Assembly: GCF_026627505.1 (NCBI RefSeq)
Contig: NZ_JAPNLK010000004.1
Span: 1-64,000, forward strand
DNA: 64,000 bases
DNA from: Streptomyces sp. H27-H5
Lineage (GTDB): Bacteria; Actinomycetota; Actinomycetes; Streptomycetales; Streptomycetaceae
Reading direction: 5' to 3'
Part shown: positions 7,427 to 14,793 of the stretch, piece after piece
Position numbering within the stretch: position 1 is the first letter of the stretch
Layout: every line of letters begins with the position of its first letter
The notes under the pieces: generated by a model
The model's input: the letters and a program-made list of their open reading frames with translations, nothing else
Told to the model about the DNA's origin: nothing
The model's database searches: none
Translations under genes and position numbers: made by a program

Positions 7427-7747
7427 CTAGGACGCAGAGCGCCAGTCACCCCAGCGCCAACCCCCGTGTTGAGACAAGTAGGTTGCGCACCGGATTGCGT
7501 CCCGGTCCCACTCGGTTTCCTCAAGGGGGATCAGCGTTAGAACACGTGTGGTGAGTGCGTCGAGAAACGAGTCAGACGGGGTGGCGCTGGGAAGGACCGC
7601 CGGAAGCTCCGCGCGGTAGACCGCAACGTCTTTCAGGCTCTCGTGTTCCTTGAGTACGAACTGAATGTCTCGCTTGCCTGCCGTCCACTCGATACGGGCG
7701 AGGAAGTAGGGGGCGATAGTGCCAATCGCCAGATGCGTGTAATCCAT
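7427..7747 (-). CDS. Phage hypothetical protein (106 aa)
   Basis: Mixed alpha/beta composition. The C-terminal half contains LDALTTRVLTLIPLEETEWD and a Trp-rich end. It starts three bases after the stop of the gene at 7751-8080. Not recognised. Confidence 0.65.
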   Translation of the reverse strand: MDYTHLAIGTIAPYFLARIEWTAGKRDIQFVLKEHESLKDVAVYRAELPAVLPSATPSDSFLDALTTRVLTLIPLEETEWDRDAIRCATYLSQHGGWRWGDWRSAS

Positions 7748-7750
7748 AGG

Positions 7751-8080
7751 TCAGATCTCCTTTCTGAAACTCTCAGGGCTGGGAATGTCGGCCTCCAAAT
7801 CCCCTGCCCTCCAATCGAGATAGGCGGTACGCCACATTGCAAAGCCTTCCGGGTCGCGGGTGTCCAACTCCCGCGCGTAGGCCTCAAACTTCGGCCGAAA
7901 CTCGGCCGCTTCGTCCACGGTGGTCGGTCGCACCGTTACGCCGGCTACGCGGATGGGTGCCCCCGGGGTTGCCAGGTAAGCGGAGCCCATAAGGTTGAGC
8001 CGAAGTGTCTGCAAGGTCTGTCGGAACTGACCCTTCAGCGGCCCGTCTTGATACTTGAACTGATCCAGGTATCGGCTCAT
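7751..8080 (-). CDS. Phage hypothetical protein (109 aa)
   Basis: The ATG at 8080 shares one base with the stop of the upstream gene (TGATG), which decides the start against a longer frame reaching 8194. Contains GPLKGQFRQTLQTLRLN and a Trp-bearing C-terminus. Unknown function. Confidence 0.68.
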   Translation of the reverse strand: MSRYLDQFKYQDGPLKGQFRQTLQTLRLNLMGSAYLATPGAPIRVAGVTVRPTTVDEAAEFRPKFEAYARELDTRDPEGFAMWRTAYLDWRAGDLEADIPSPESFRKEI

Positions 8081-8391
8081 CAAACGTCCTCGCATTCCTT
8101 GTGCAGGTTGACCGGCTTCGGTCGCTCGTACGGGTCGATAGGCTCTCGGCCGGCCCGCTCGTCGTAGGACAACCAGAGTTCGAGCCGTTCCCACTCTCGG
8201 TAGAACAACTCAGTGATGTTTAGGGGAATCTCCGACAGAGTGAAGATGGACGTACGCCGGTACCAATCCCGAAGCGGTTGCCCTCGGTAGAAGTCGACGT
8301 TCTCCCCTTCCGCCCTACGGATGATTCCGGGGAGGTAGACCCCTTCACCCAACTTGATTGCCGCACGTCCGTTTCCGGGTGTGTAGACCAT
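8080..8391 (-). CDS. Phage hypothetical protein (103 aa)
   Basis: Aromatic and charged sequence (LNITELFYREWERLELWLSY) with an acidic end. Tightly coupled to the next gene by a one-base overlap. Not recognised. Confidence 0.68.
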   Translation of the reverse strand: MVYTPGNGRAAIKLGEGVYLPGIIRRAEGENVDFYRGQPLRDWYRRTSIFTLSEIPLNITELFYREWERLELWLSYDERAGREPIDPYERPKPVNLHKECEDV

Positions 8392-8405
8392 GGATGAGCC
8401 TCCTT

Positions 8406-8609
8406 CTAGCGCGCTTCGGCGCGAATGACCTGGTTCGGGTGGATGTCCTCAACCAATCGGCCCGACACCTGGACGGACAGACGCGACCCGATACCCACAA
8501 GGGGACCGGCCAAGATGTCTTCCCCCTGGATAAAGGACACGTGCACGCTGCTGCCACTTCCGCGATGCAGCGCGCGAAGCGTCTGAATGCTGAACAGAGC
8601 CTCAGTCAC
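8406..8609 (-). CDS. Small phage hypothetical protein (67 aa)
   Basis: Beta-rich small protein (SVHVSFIQGEDILAGPLVG) that may form a small barrel. Coding is supported mainly by its fit between neighbours and operon spacing of 14 bases. Confidence 0.55.
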   Translation of the reverse strand: MTEALFSIQTLRALHRGSGSSVHVSFIQGEDILAGPLVGIGSRLSVQVSGRLVEDIHPNQVIRAEAR

Positions 8610-8654
8610 TACCCCTCCATTCAGAGCCCTAGGGCATTCCTAGAAGCTCGACAC

Positions 8655-8686
8655 CAGAGGCAGGCGCAAGTGTGCCCCTGTCTCTG
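8655..8686. terminator. Intergenic hairpin in the early region
   Basis: CAGAGGCAGG (8655-8664) pairs with CCTGTCTCTG (8677-8686), with one G-U wobble, across a 12-base loop in the 88-base gap between two early genes. It lacks the conserved loop of the AGGCTAA family. Confidence 0.45.
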
Positions 8687-8697
8687 ATATCCGGCCG

Positions 8698-8916
8698 CTA
8701 GGCGCGTATCACGCGCTCTCTGTGCTTGTGGGTAGGGTCTTCTAGTTCCCAGTCCCCATGACTGGCGCAATAGGTCGTTGATAGGAAGCGCGTGTTTCCG
8801 TACCGCTCCATATCGATCCAGCGGGTAGCCCTGGTTCCGCACACGTGGCAGGCGTACGAGCCGTCAGGCAGCGTCTTGAAGTGCTGGACGCTGCCTTTAG
8901 TCGTTCCCTTGCTCAC
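8698..8916 (-). CDS. Small zinc-ribbon-like phage protein (72 aa)
   Basis: YACHVCGTRATRW supplies a CxxC knuckle; a third Cys (TTYCASHGD) and His residues are downstream, suggesting a single zinc site. Overlaps the upstream gene by four bases (ATGA). Function unknown. Confidence 0.65.
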   Translation of the reverse strand: MSKGTTKGSVQHFKTLPDGSYACHVCGTRATRWIDMERYGNTRFLSTTYCASHGDWELEDPTHKHRERVIRA

Positions 8917-9476
8917 GCGGCTACCGACTGCCGGCCGGCGTACTGCTCATTGCGTATGTCGTTGTAGATGAGTCCCGTAGGCAGACCCGCGAATGATTTC
9001 TCCGGCAGGTACGGGAAGGACTCGACTTCCCAACCAGCCATCTGCTCCCGGTAGAACGGGAGGGTGGTAAGCGTGTTGTACGCATCCTCAAGGGAGTACC
9101 CGTCAACAACGCAGAACCACGGTCGTTCACATTCGTCTATCTCAAGCGCCACGGTGAAGGGCCCGAAGTCGCCTTCAGTGCTGGGCACCCAACGCTTTCC
9201 GTCCCTCACCATGAGCGGAAGTTCTTCCGTGATGTACTCCGCTTCCGCCTCTCTAACACGCTGAACGGTGGCACGGAAGTCATGCCGCCCCAAGCTGGCC
9301 GTGACTACTACCGCCTGCCGCGAATACGCAGGCGTACGTACACACGTGACACGCACCATCCCGTCATCCATAAGGGCCACATCTTTTGTGATCAGGACGA
9401 TTGAATTCCCGAGGATGAAACGCACACGCTTAATGGCCTTGTTCAGAATGACTTTGTCCGTGCTGCTGTCCTTCAT
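8913..9476 (-). CDS. Phage hypothetical protein (187 aa)
   Basis: Second longest product of the early region's unknowns; mostly beta-strand pattern in the first half (VRFILGNSIVLITKDVALM), then acidic segments and a C-terminal half ending ARRSVAA-like (AGRQSVAA). Not recognised. Followed by the coupled zinc-ribbon gene. Confidence 0.7.
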   Translation of the reverse strand: MKDSSTDKVILNKAIKRVRFILGNSIVLITKDVALMDDGMVRVTCVRTPAYSRQAVVVTASLGRHDFRATVQRVREAEAEYITEELPLMVRDGKRWVPSTEGDFGPFTVALEIDECERPWFCVVDGYSLEDAYNTLTTLPFYREQMAGWEVESFPYLPEKSFAGLPTGLIYNDIRNEQYAGRQSVAA

Positions 9477-9522
9477 TGCATTGCCCCCTTACCTCCACTC
9501 ACCATGAGCGGATATGGCGAGC

Positions 9523-9551
9523 GCGTGTGCTGCTTAGCCTTCACCACACGC
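9523..9551 (-). terminator. AGGCTAA-loop hairpin, copy b
   Basis: GCGTGTG (9523-9529) pairs with CACACGC (9545-9551). With one mismatch the stem extends inward by TG/CA, leaving the loop AAGGCTAAG on the minus strand. In the 91-base gap between two early genes. Confidence 0.65.
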
Positions 9552-9567
9552 ACCACCAGAACCGTTC

Positions 9568-9948
9568 TCAGAAGCTGACAGGGGGGCGCGTATCGCACGC
9601 CCTACAGGGATTGCCCGGGTTACAACACTCCTGAAGAGAGGTCACACAGCCGCTCACCCGCATTGCGTACCGGGTGACGACTCCATCCCGCAGCAGCCGG
9701 CCGGCCGCCGCTTTGAGTGCTCCGCGTTCTGCGTACGCGGTTACGTCCAGGATGTGAACCACAGCACCTATGGAGCTGACGCACTCGACTGTGAACACCC
9801 GTTGTAGGTACGCGTGACGCGTGTTCTGCTGGTTCGTCCAGCATCCGCAGCGAAGTTGTCTGAGGCCCTCGGTTACCTCCCGAAAGGCCCGGTCCCTCTC
9901 GGCTCTTCCCGCCAACCACAGTGAGCGAGCGGACGCATCTACTGTCAT
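9568..9948 (-). CDS. Cysteine-rich phage hypothetical protein (126 aa)
   Basis: Eight Cys, including RCGCW and a C-terminal cluster with a CxxC (ECCNPGNPCRACDT) that looks like a metal-binding knot. The N-terminus is basic and helical (RSLWLAGRAERDRAFREV). Not recognised. Confidence 0.65.
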   Translation of the reverse strand: MTVDASARSLWLAGRAERDRAFREVTEGLRQLRCGCWTNQQNTRHAYLQRVFTVECVSSIGAVVHILDVTAYAERGALKAAAGRLLRDGVVTRYAMRVSGCVTSLQECCNPGNPCRACDTRPPVSF

Positions 9949-9998
9949 CGGGTCACCCTCCTAACCTGCACTCGCTAGACCACCTAGAGAGGCACGGA

Positions 9999-10031
9999 GG
10001 GACACAGCGCGCTTAGCCTCGCGCTGTGCCC
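9999..10031 (-). terminator. AGGCTAA-loop hairpin, copy c
   Basis: CACAGCGCG pairs with CGCGCTGTG, and GGG with CCC outside it with one bulged A. Loop on the minus strand: AGGCTAAG. Located between the genes at 9568-9948 and 10055-10402. Confidence 0.8.
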
Positions 10032-10054
10032 AACCGGTGCGCCGCTACGCGCTC

Positions 10055-10402
10055 TTACGGAAGGTATACGGCCCGGATAATGACCATGAGGTCAACCGTG
10101 TGGACCACATCGCACGCTTCCCAGTGGTTGACCTGAGAAAGGTTCACGACAGGTACCCCACCAAAGTTGGCGTTCCAACACGTGACGCAACCGCAGTTCT
10201 CGTCAAACGGCTGAGGGTTCGCAATGTACTGGTCATTGTTGTAACTCACGGTCCCGTTCTCCCAGACGTTCCCAATGACCATGTCTCCCTCGGCCACGTC
10301 TGCCGCACGTACCACGGTGGCGAACTCGATTCCGACGGGAATAGGAGCGTGCTCCCCATCATCGAACGGGTACGGAGGCAGGCTGATTTCAATCTGTGCC
10401 AC
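10055..10402 (-). CDS. Phage hypothetical protein (115 aa)
   Basis: Beta-rich; central CGCVTCW motif and an aromatic/hydrophobic C-terminus. No confident family. Flanked on both sides by AGGCTAA-loop hairpins, so it can be a separately controlled transcription unit. Confidence 0.68.
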   Translation of the reverse strand: MAQIEISLPPYPFDDGEHAPIPVGIEFATVVRAADVAEGDMVIGNVWENGTVSYNNDQYIANPQPFDENCGCVTCWNANFGGVPVVNLSQVNHWEACDVVHTVDLMVIIRAVYLP

Positions 10403-10451
10403 TGAATGCCCTTTCGTGTGCTTGCCAGCCTTTCTAGCAAGGCTTGGAAAG

Positions 10452-10482
10452 GGACAGCGCGCTTAGCCTCGCGCTGTACCCA
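10452..10482 (-). terminator. AGGCTAA-loop hairpin, copy d
   Basis: ACAGCGCG/CGCGCTGT stem plus GGG/CCC with a bulged A, the same architecture as copy c. Loop AGGCTAAG on the minus strand. A second imperfect hairpin (10425-10446) lies between it and the next gene. Confidence 0.8.
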
Positions 10483-10500
10483 ACCAGGCCGCTCTAGCGG

Positions 10501-10848
10501 CTACGCGTATAGGAACCCGTCATCTCCCATGTAGAGCTCAAAGGCCCCGCATGCACGAGCGGCGACGCTGAGAATGGTTCCCGCAGGCTCCGGCCAGTCC
10601 CCATCCCAGAAGCCGGCCCCGTGCCCGTTTCGGGTAAGCCAGAAGTCATGCCCTGCGTCAGACTCGCGTCCCCCGAAGTAGGTACGGGCCGCATACTCGA
10701 ATGCGGAGCAATCGTTGAGCATTCGGGCCCTAGTAAGGGGGGACAGATCATCCATGGTCGGAGGGGTGTCCCGCGTCCACTCCTCCGAGTGCTGAACATC
10801 TGACAGAGCGGTACTGATGTACTGCGCTTTGAATTCGTTAAGTTCCAC
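10501..10848 (-). CDS. Phage hypothetical protein (115 aa)
   Basis: GTG 10848 preceded by AAAGG is preferred to the frame reaching 10899, which runs into the hairpin leader. Contains a Trp/Asp-rich motif (GHGAGFWDGDWPEPAG) and a Phe/Tyr-rich end. Not recognised. Confidence 0.65.
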   Translation of the reverse strand: MELNEFKAQYISTALSDVQHSEEWTRDTPPTMDDLSPLTRARMLNDCSAFEYAARTYFGGRESDAGHDFWLTRNGHGAGFWDGDWPEPAGTILSVAARACGAFELYMGDDGFLYA

Positions 10849-10890
10849 GGCTTTGCCTTTCTTGCCTGACTGTCGGACGCAGTAGACAGA

Positions 10891-10927
10891 GGGAGACACA
10901 GCACACCTAGCCTTGTGCTGTGTCCCC
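10891..10927 (-). terminator. AGGCTAA-loop hairpin, copy e
   Basis: GACACAGCACA (10895-10905) pairs with TGTGCTGTGTC (10914-10924), with GGG/CCC outside and one bulged A. Loop on the minus strand is AGGCTAGG. Stem bases differ from copies c and d at paired positions on both arms, which is compensatory change. Confidence 0.8.
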
Positions 10928-10937
10928 GTACTGACGA

Positions 10938-11135
10938 CTACGGCTTGACGCAGAGGTGCCCGTTACCGTCCTCAAGGACGTAAGAGCCGTCCTCGTAATA
11001 CCGAGGGGCACACAGTGCAGTCAGAAAACCATCATTGAACGTTGCCACGGGGTCGACGTCCGGACGGGCGTTCATTCCTGCGGCCAGCCCAACAAGCAGA
11101 CTGGCCACGACCGCGAAACCGGTGATTATCTTCAT
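10938..11135 (-). CDS. Small secreted or membrane-anchored phage protein (65 aa)
   Basis: Lys2 then a hydrophobic stretch (IITGFAVVASLLVGLAAGM) form a signal peptide or anchor. The mature part is short, with two Cys that could form a disulfide. A cell-surface role such as superinfection exclusion is possible, but only from topology. Confidence 0.65.
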   Translation of the reverse strand: MKIITGFAVVASLLVGLAAGMNARPDVDPVATFNDGFLTALCAPRYYEDGSYVLEDGNGHLCVKP

Positions 11136-11147
11136 TAGCTGTGCCCC

Positions 11148-11399
11148 CTAGTGCAGTGAGTTGCAGTGCTTATCGGGGTCACCCATGCGAGTGCCCAGCT
11201 TTCGGAACTGACTGGGAAGGAGTTCCCCACTGACCTTGAGAGCGGACAGAAGCTCGTCTATGTCCCACCCCTCGTAGTTCCACATGGACCCCTTGCACTC
11301 CTCCCCAATTTCGGGGAACCACTCTCCGAGTGCGTTAGCCATGTGTTCTTCACATGCCGTGTAGTCGGCAGGCTCGTAGTAGAAGAACCGTTCAGCCAT
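11148..11399 (-). CDS. Acidic phage hypothetical protein (83 aa)
   Basis: The ATG at 11399 overlaps the upstream stop (TAATG), setting the start. Rich in Glu, Trp and Tyr (FFYYEPADYTACEEHM), with four Cys/His pairs spread along it. Unknown. Confidence 0.68.
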   Translation of the reverse strand: MAERFFYYEPADYTACEEHMANALGEWFPEIGEECKGSMWNYEGWDIDELLSALKVSGELLPSQFRKLGTRMGDPDKHCNSLH

Positions 11400-11677
11400 T
11401 ACGCTTCCTCCGTCCGGATACCGCCGAGCGGCCCCCGCTCGATAATCCGGCACGGATAGTCAAACGGACTGCCGTCCGTACCGAACTCCTCGGCACGCGT
11501 CCAGTTCTCTTCCGAGTAGGGATACAGGGTGGCACTGCATTCGTCGTTGTAGACCGAAACGCAGTAGTCCCGGTAGTGCTCTCGCGCAGACTCCAAACTG
11601 GGATGCCTGGATAGGTCGAGACTGCCCCCGGGGAATGCGTTCTGCCCCAGGTACATAATCCAGCGGTAGTCAGCCAC
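11399..11677 (-). CDS. Phage hypothetical protein (92 aa)
   Basis: GTG at 11677 lies inside the end of the upstream gene (8-base overlap). Pattern RHPSLESAREHYRDYC resembles a helix in the products at 1695-1973 and 3209-3520. Likely one family of small phage proteins; function unknown. Confidence 0.65.
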   Translation of the reverse strand: MADYRWIMYLGQNAFPGGSLDLSRHPSLESAREHYRDYCVSVYNDECSATLYPYSEENWTRAEEFGTDGSPFDYPCRIIERGPLGGIRTEEA

Positions 11678-11972
11678 GACGGTTCCCCCTGTAAATGTCA
11701 CCCTCCACATAGGTGATAACCGAGCCATCGGGGGCGCGCATGGCGTAGTAGCTGTGCCACTCCGCCCAAATCTGCGTCCACCCCGCGTCATTCAGCGAAT
11801 CCCACACGCTGTAGTCCCCACCCGAGCCAGCAAAGAACCCGTCAGCCGCTATGGACTCGTGCCCGTAAGGGTTCCTCTCCGCAGACAGAATGCGGATCAC
11901 GTCATCGGCCCTACCGGCCGTTTTCAGCTCATCCAGTTGGGCCCGTACGACTGCCCAAAAGTTGTCAGCCAC
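11670..11972 (-). CDS. Phage hypothetical protein (100 aa)
   Basis: N-terminal helix (FWAVVRAQLDELKTAGRADDVIRIL), then a Gly/Trp/Tyr-rich half. Not recognised. It is the first gene after the hairpin at 12020-12055. Confidence 0.68.
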   Translation of the reverse strand: MADNFWAVVRAQLDELKTAGRADDVIRILSAERNPYGHESIAADGFFAGSGGDYSVWDSLNDAGWTQIWAEWHSYYAMRAPDGSVITYVEGDIYRGNRRG

Positions 11973-12019
11973 GCTAGTTCCCCTCTCCTACTCCATTGCG
12001 TCTCTCGCATTGGATGAGA

Positions 12020-12055
12020 GGGTCCATGAGCCACCTAGCCTTGACTCATGGACCC
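12020..12055 (-). terminator. AGGCTAA-loop hairpin, copy f
   Basis: GGGTCCATGAG (12020-12030) pairs perfectly with CTCATGGACCC (12045-12055). The 14-base loop can close further by CA/TG, exposing AGGCTAGG on the minus strand. In the gap after the 39-residue gene. Confidence 0.75.
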
Positions 12056-12073
12056 GACACCCCTACGAAAGTG

Positions 12074-12193
12074 CTACGCGTCCCAGTGCCGGTATTCCGA
12101 CCTGTGAACGTAGATCACTTGGCAGTGCCTACCGTCCGCATAGAACTGATCTATACGGGTGCAGGTAGGCCCGTGGTGAATCTCGTACGTCAT
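12074..12193 (-). CDS. 39-residue phage protein
   Basis: ATG 12193 overlaps the TGA of the gene at 12190-12501 as ATGA; the frame ends at TAG 12074. The product starts MTYEIHHGPTCTRIDQFY and ends in a His/Tyr/Trp-rich stretch (YRHWDA), with two Cys and five His, compatible with metal binding. Four-base overlap and position in the operon support real coding despite the length. Confidence 0.6.
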   Translation of the reverse strand: MTYEIHHGPTCTRIDQFYADGRHCQVIYVHRSEYRHWDA

Positions 12194-12501
12194 GCCGCTA
12201 CCTCCTTGAAAACAGGAGTCACGCGGATGTTCACGCCGTTCACCAGGGCATAGCCCGTGCGGTAGATGTCCACGCGGGTACGCTGGCAGATTCCGAGATG
12301 AGCTATCGACTCAGCGAATGCCGTGACCGTGCGAATCATGTTTCCCCACGCCAGTACCTCATAGACGAACGGCGTACCGCCGTCCAAGATGCTGACCTGA
12401 AAACGGTCATGGCTGATGTACTCCCGATGGAACGAGAAGTCTCGTACCGGGATGGTTCCGCGCTCACGCTTGCTTGACGAAACCTCAATGGCCGTTGCCA
12501 T
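12190..12501 (-). CDS. First gene of the leftward early region, hypothetical (103 aa)
   Basis: ATG 12501 chosen over a frame reaching 12639 because AGGGGG precedes it. Mixed alpha/beta protein (IPVRDFSFHREYISHDRFQV). Not recognised. As first gene downstream of the boxA-like leader it should be among the earliest expressed. Confidence 0.66.
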   Translation of the reverse strand: MATAIEVSSSKRERGTIPVRDFSFHREYISHDRFQVSILDGGTPFVYEVLAWGNMIRTVTAFAESIAHLGICQRTRVDIYRTGYALVNGVNIRVTPVFKEVAA

Positions 12502-12790
12502 TACTCCCCCTAGGGAATCGCTGTACGGCCCCTCAGGGCCCTTGCAAGTGCCTAACCGACACTCCCCCCGACTCACGCACTTAGAGACCCGTAGAGACGC
12601 ACGCAGATTGGTTGGGTGAGTATCAGTCACCTTGACCACTGGGCAGGCTTGCTAGGTCAGTGAGTGTGTGAGCCGTAGGCATTGCAGGTTGGTACTCCTC
12701 CCGTACGTCCCGGAAGGTGGCGTGAGGGTCAAGGCGCCTCAGATGGCGCCATAGGGGAATGTGCTGCGATTCACGCAATTCGTTCTCTTT

Positions 12791-12814
12791 GGCCACACTA
12801 TTGAGTTCTCAAGG
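12791..12814 (-). promoter_or_regulatory. rrn boxA-like antitermination sequence at the head of the early operon
   Basis: On the minus strand the sequence CCTTGAGAACTCAATAGTG, followed by TGGCC and an A-rich stretch, matches the conserved leader element of actinobacterial rRNA operons that contains boxA, where Nus factors assemble an antitermination complex. It lies 290 bases upstream of the first early gene and reads in the same direction. The match to rrn leaders is from memory of that consensus; function in the phage is inferred. Confidence 0.7.
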
Positions 12815-13007
12815 ATCAGTCAGTTCCGCATCACCCGTCCGTATTCACGTCCGGAGCACTGCGGCTAGTGCCTCTCATTCACCCGCCCTTTGCGCCTATT
12901 CAGCGTCTCGGCGTGAACCCCGTTTCCGCCTGCCCTTAGGGCCGGTACTCCGGGGCCGCTCTGCTGCGGTGCGGCTGGTTGAACAATCCGATGAAACGCA
13001 GACCCCG

Positions 13008-13023
13008 GACCTAAACGCAACTT
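13008..13023 (-). promoter_or_regulatory. 16-nt leftward motif, copy 1
   Basis: Minus-strand AAGTTGCGTTTAGGTC, identical to copy 2 and differing at two positions from copy 3 (20020-20035). All three are upstream of leftward genes, so a phage promoter or activator/repressor site is likely. Confidence 0.5.
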
Positions 13024-13136
13024 GTCGTCATCAGGACGAGAACATGCCATGCACGCACACACGTAAAGAGAACACAGCATGTCAGCGCACTATCGCTAGC
13101 TCAGGGATAGGACATAACCGCTCATTCTCACCCTCA

Positions 13137-13152
13137 GACCTAAACGCAACTT
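13137..13152 (-). promoter_or_regulatory. 16-nt leftward motif, copy 2
   Basis: Same AAGTTGCGTTTAGGTC on the minus strand, 129 bases upstream of copy 1. Like copy 3 it is preceded by a run of A, giving CAAAAAGTTGCGTT. Confidence 0.5.
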
Positions 13153-13522
13153 TTTGCCTGCCCTTGGCCTAGGCAAGGGGTGAGCATTACTTAGATGGGT
13201 GCATATCGGGCAGGCTCTTGACCATTTCATGGGTGAGCACAGAAAGGGGCAATGTGACCCATACCGGTATATGCAAGGTTGTTGCATAATTGCTTATGAC
13301 GGTCCATCAGGTGTCCAATACGCACACCTATTACCTATATGTGGGTGAGGCGGGTCACACAGAAAGTCCACGCACTCAACAGGAGTCGTGAGGGTGGCCG
13401 AAGAGAGGCAGTCAGGCAGGGTGACCCACCCCTAGGGCAGTGCCTATCTCGCAGGCAATTGCATCCCCCGAAATGCACTCCTATCCCGCCCGACAATGAG
13501 GCATGGAATGGAATAGGTGTTC

Positions 13523-13597
13523 TTGCATCATCCTCTGAGGTGGCAACAAATACCCGGACGCATTCAGATGTTGTTACCACCTCACCCCTTGATGCAA
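13523..13597. repeat. 75-bp nested dyad symmetry
   Basis: Outer arms TTGCATCA (13523-13530) and TGATGCAA (13590-13597) enclose, each after exactly six unpaired bases, inner arms GAGGTGGCAACAA (13537-13549) and TTGTTACCACCTC (13571-13583), 12 of 13 matching. Centre at 13560. The exact symmetry of spacing suggests a site for a dimeric or tetrameric DNA-binding protein. Confidence 0.75.
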
Positions 13598-13776
13598 TAA
13601 CCCACACCCCTATAGGTGGGGGTAATATAACGCGAATACTTCACAGGGACCGCAGGGGGCGCCTTCCTGCGATCGTGTACGGGTTTCATCATTCTCGGAT
13701 GAAGTCGGGTCTGTGAGCCGGCCTGTGAGGCCCTCCGGGCTCTTCGCCCACCCAAGGACACCTAAGAGGCTCTTTT

Positions 13777-13793
13777 GGGCCCTCCAAGGGCCC
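13777..13793 (+). terminator. GGGCCC hairpin followed by a T-run
   Basis: GGGCCC-TCCAA-GGGCCC, then TTCAAAGGGTTTTTGGG. Suits an intrinsic terminator for rightward transcription within the control region. Confidence 0.45.
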
Positions 13794-13940
13794 TTCAAAG
13801 GGTTTTTGGGTCCCCGCGGGAAGCTCTAGAGGGTCTCGCCAGCCTCCGAGATACTGCATCAACGGCTGAGGTAGCAACATTAATGTCGTCTCGATCACAT
13901 CGGTGTCCCGAAGTGGCTGAGAGGACAGGTACCTCTATCT

Positions 13941-14016
13941 ATGCAGGGGCTCTTTAGCCCCTGCCTCAGGTCTCTTCACAGCGGATGTCCCAGAGTCCGC
14001 GCCAAGGCGGACTCTG
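13941..14016. terminator. Two consecutive hairpins upstream of the pentapeptide gene
   Basis: GCAGGGGC/GCCCCTGC (within 13941-13963) and CAGAGTCCGC/GCGGACTCTG (13991-14000 with 14007-14016). They end about 90 bases before the next ATG and may terminate rightward transcription or form the 5' leader of that gene. Confidence 0.45.
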
Positions 14017-14109
14017 CGTATGCTCCTAATTTTCGAAGAACCTGACAGAGCCTGGTCTAGCCGATACTCTGGCCATGGTCTGTTGTGTGCTGCGAGACAA
14101 AGGGCAAGC

Positions 14110-14793
14110 ATGGCAAAGGGAATCGTGTCTCAGGTCGTCCGGATCAAGGCGCCGGCCAAGCCGGTAATCTCCGAGGGGCTGAGGCTGGCCGATCTGGAAT
14201 CTGATCTTCTGGAGGAAGACGCAATGCTGAAGGGCCTCCGATTCGACGGAGGCCCTTTCGTTGGAATCGGCGCAGAAGTATTTGAAGCTGTCGGCTGCCG
14301 CTTCGAGAACTCCCGATTTACAGGAAGTCGCCTAGAGCGAGGACAGTTCAGCGATTCCGTGTTCAATACATGCGATTTCTCGCAGGTGAACGCGCACGAT
14401 GTGTCTCTCATCCGGTGCGAGGTAACAGGCAGCCGGATTACAGGCTCATCCTGGAAGGCGGGAACGTTCCGAGACGTACATTTCTCCGGCTGCGTTATCG
14501 CCCCGGCCATGCTGCGGCAAATGAAGCTCTATGCGGTCACCTTCTCGGACTGCAAGCTTGTCGGTGCAGACTTCCAGGGGGCAGAGTTTCATAATGTCCG
14601 GTTCGAATCCTGCGATCTCACGGGAGCGCAGTTCGCGAATATCAAGATCGGCACAGCGCGTTTCGATTTGTGCACTCTCGCTGATATCGGCGGGGCAGCA
14701 AGTCTAAAGGGGGCCGCTGTACGAGGCCCAGGCGCCATGGAGTTGGCTCTGAGCCTCGCACGTGAAGCCGGCATTCGCTTCGAGGACTACTAG
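14110..14793 (+). CDS. Pentapeptide-repeat protein
   Basis: 227 residues from ATG 14110 (AAAGGG six bases upstream). Residues 50-190 carry imperfect five-residue repeats with a central Phe/Leu, e.g. CRFENSRFTGSRLERGQF and VGADFQGAEFHNVRF, expected to fold as a right-handed quadrilateral beta-helix. The end (LKGAAVRGPGAMELALSLAR) is typical of actinobacterial members. Known pentapeptide proteins include DNA-mimic gyrase protectors such as MfpA, Qnr and the microcin B17 immunity protein McbG. It converges with, and overlaps by four bases, the HExxH enzyme gene of a RiPP-like cassette, so an immunity role is conceivable but unproven. Confidence 0.85.
   Translation: MAKGIVSQVVRIKAPAKPVISEGLRLADLESDLLEEDAMLKGLRFDGGPFVGIGAEVFEAVGCRFENSRFTGSRLERGQFSDSVFNTCDFSQVNAHDVSLIRCEVTGSRITGSSWKAGTFRDVHFSGCVIAPAMLRQMKLYAVTFSDCKLVGADFQGAEFHNVRFESCDLTGAQFANIKIGTARFDLCTLADIGGAASLKGAAVRGPGAMELALSLAREAGIRFEDY

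Larger units (their letters stand above)
12502..14109. promoter_or_regulatory. 1.6-kb non-coding control region of the phage
   Basis: No convincing gene on either strand; reading frames here lack ribosome sites and phage-like composition. The DNA is richer in A+T than the host part and dense in repeats: the rrn boxA-like leader, two 16-nt motif copies, a 75-bp nested dyad, scattered TGTGACCC/GGGTCACA inversions (about 13,255, 13,348 and 13,418) and several hairpins. It separates the leftward early genes from the rightward pentapeptide gene, so it must carry divergent promoters and could carry repressor operators or a replication origin. Confidence 0.7.

Noticed and set aside
13161..13185. CCCTTG-GCCTAGG-CAAGGG as an eighth copy of the conserved-loop hairpin
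   Set aside because: The loop (CCTAGGC on the minus strand) does not contain AGGCTA(A/G), and the stem is short.
13900..13965. tRNA-Ser/Leu-like sequence GAAGTGGCTGAGAGGAC in the control region
   Set aside because: It looks like a D-arm, but no T-arm (GGTTCGAATCC type) or matching acceptor stem follows, so no cloverleaf can be drawn.
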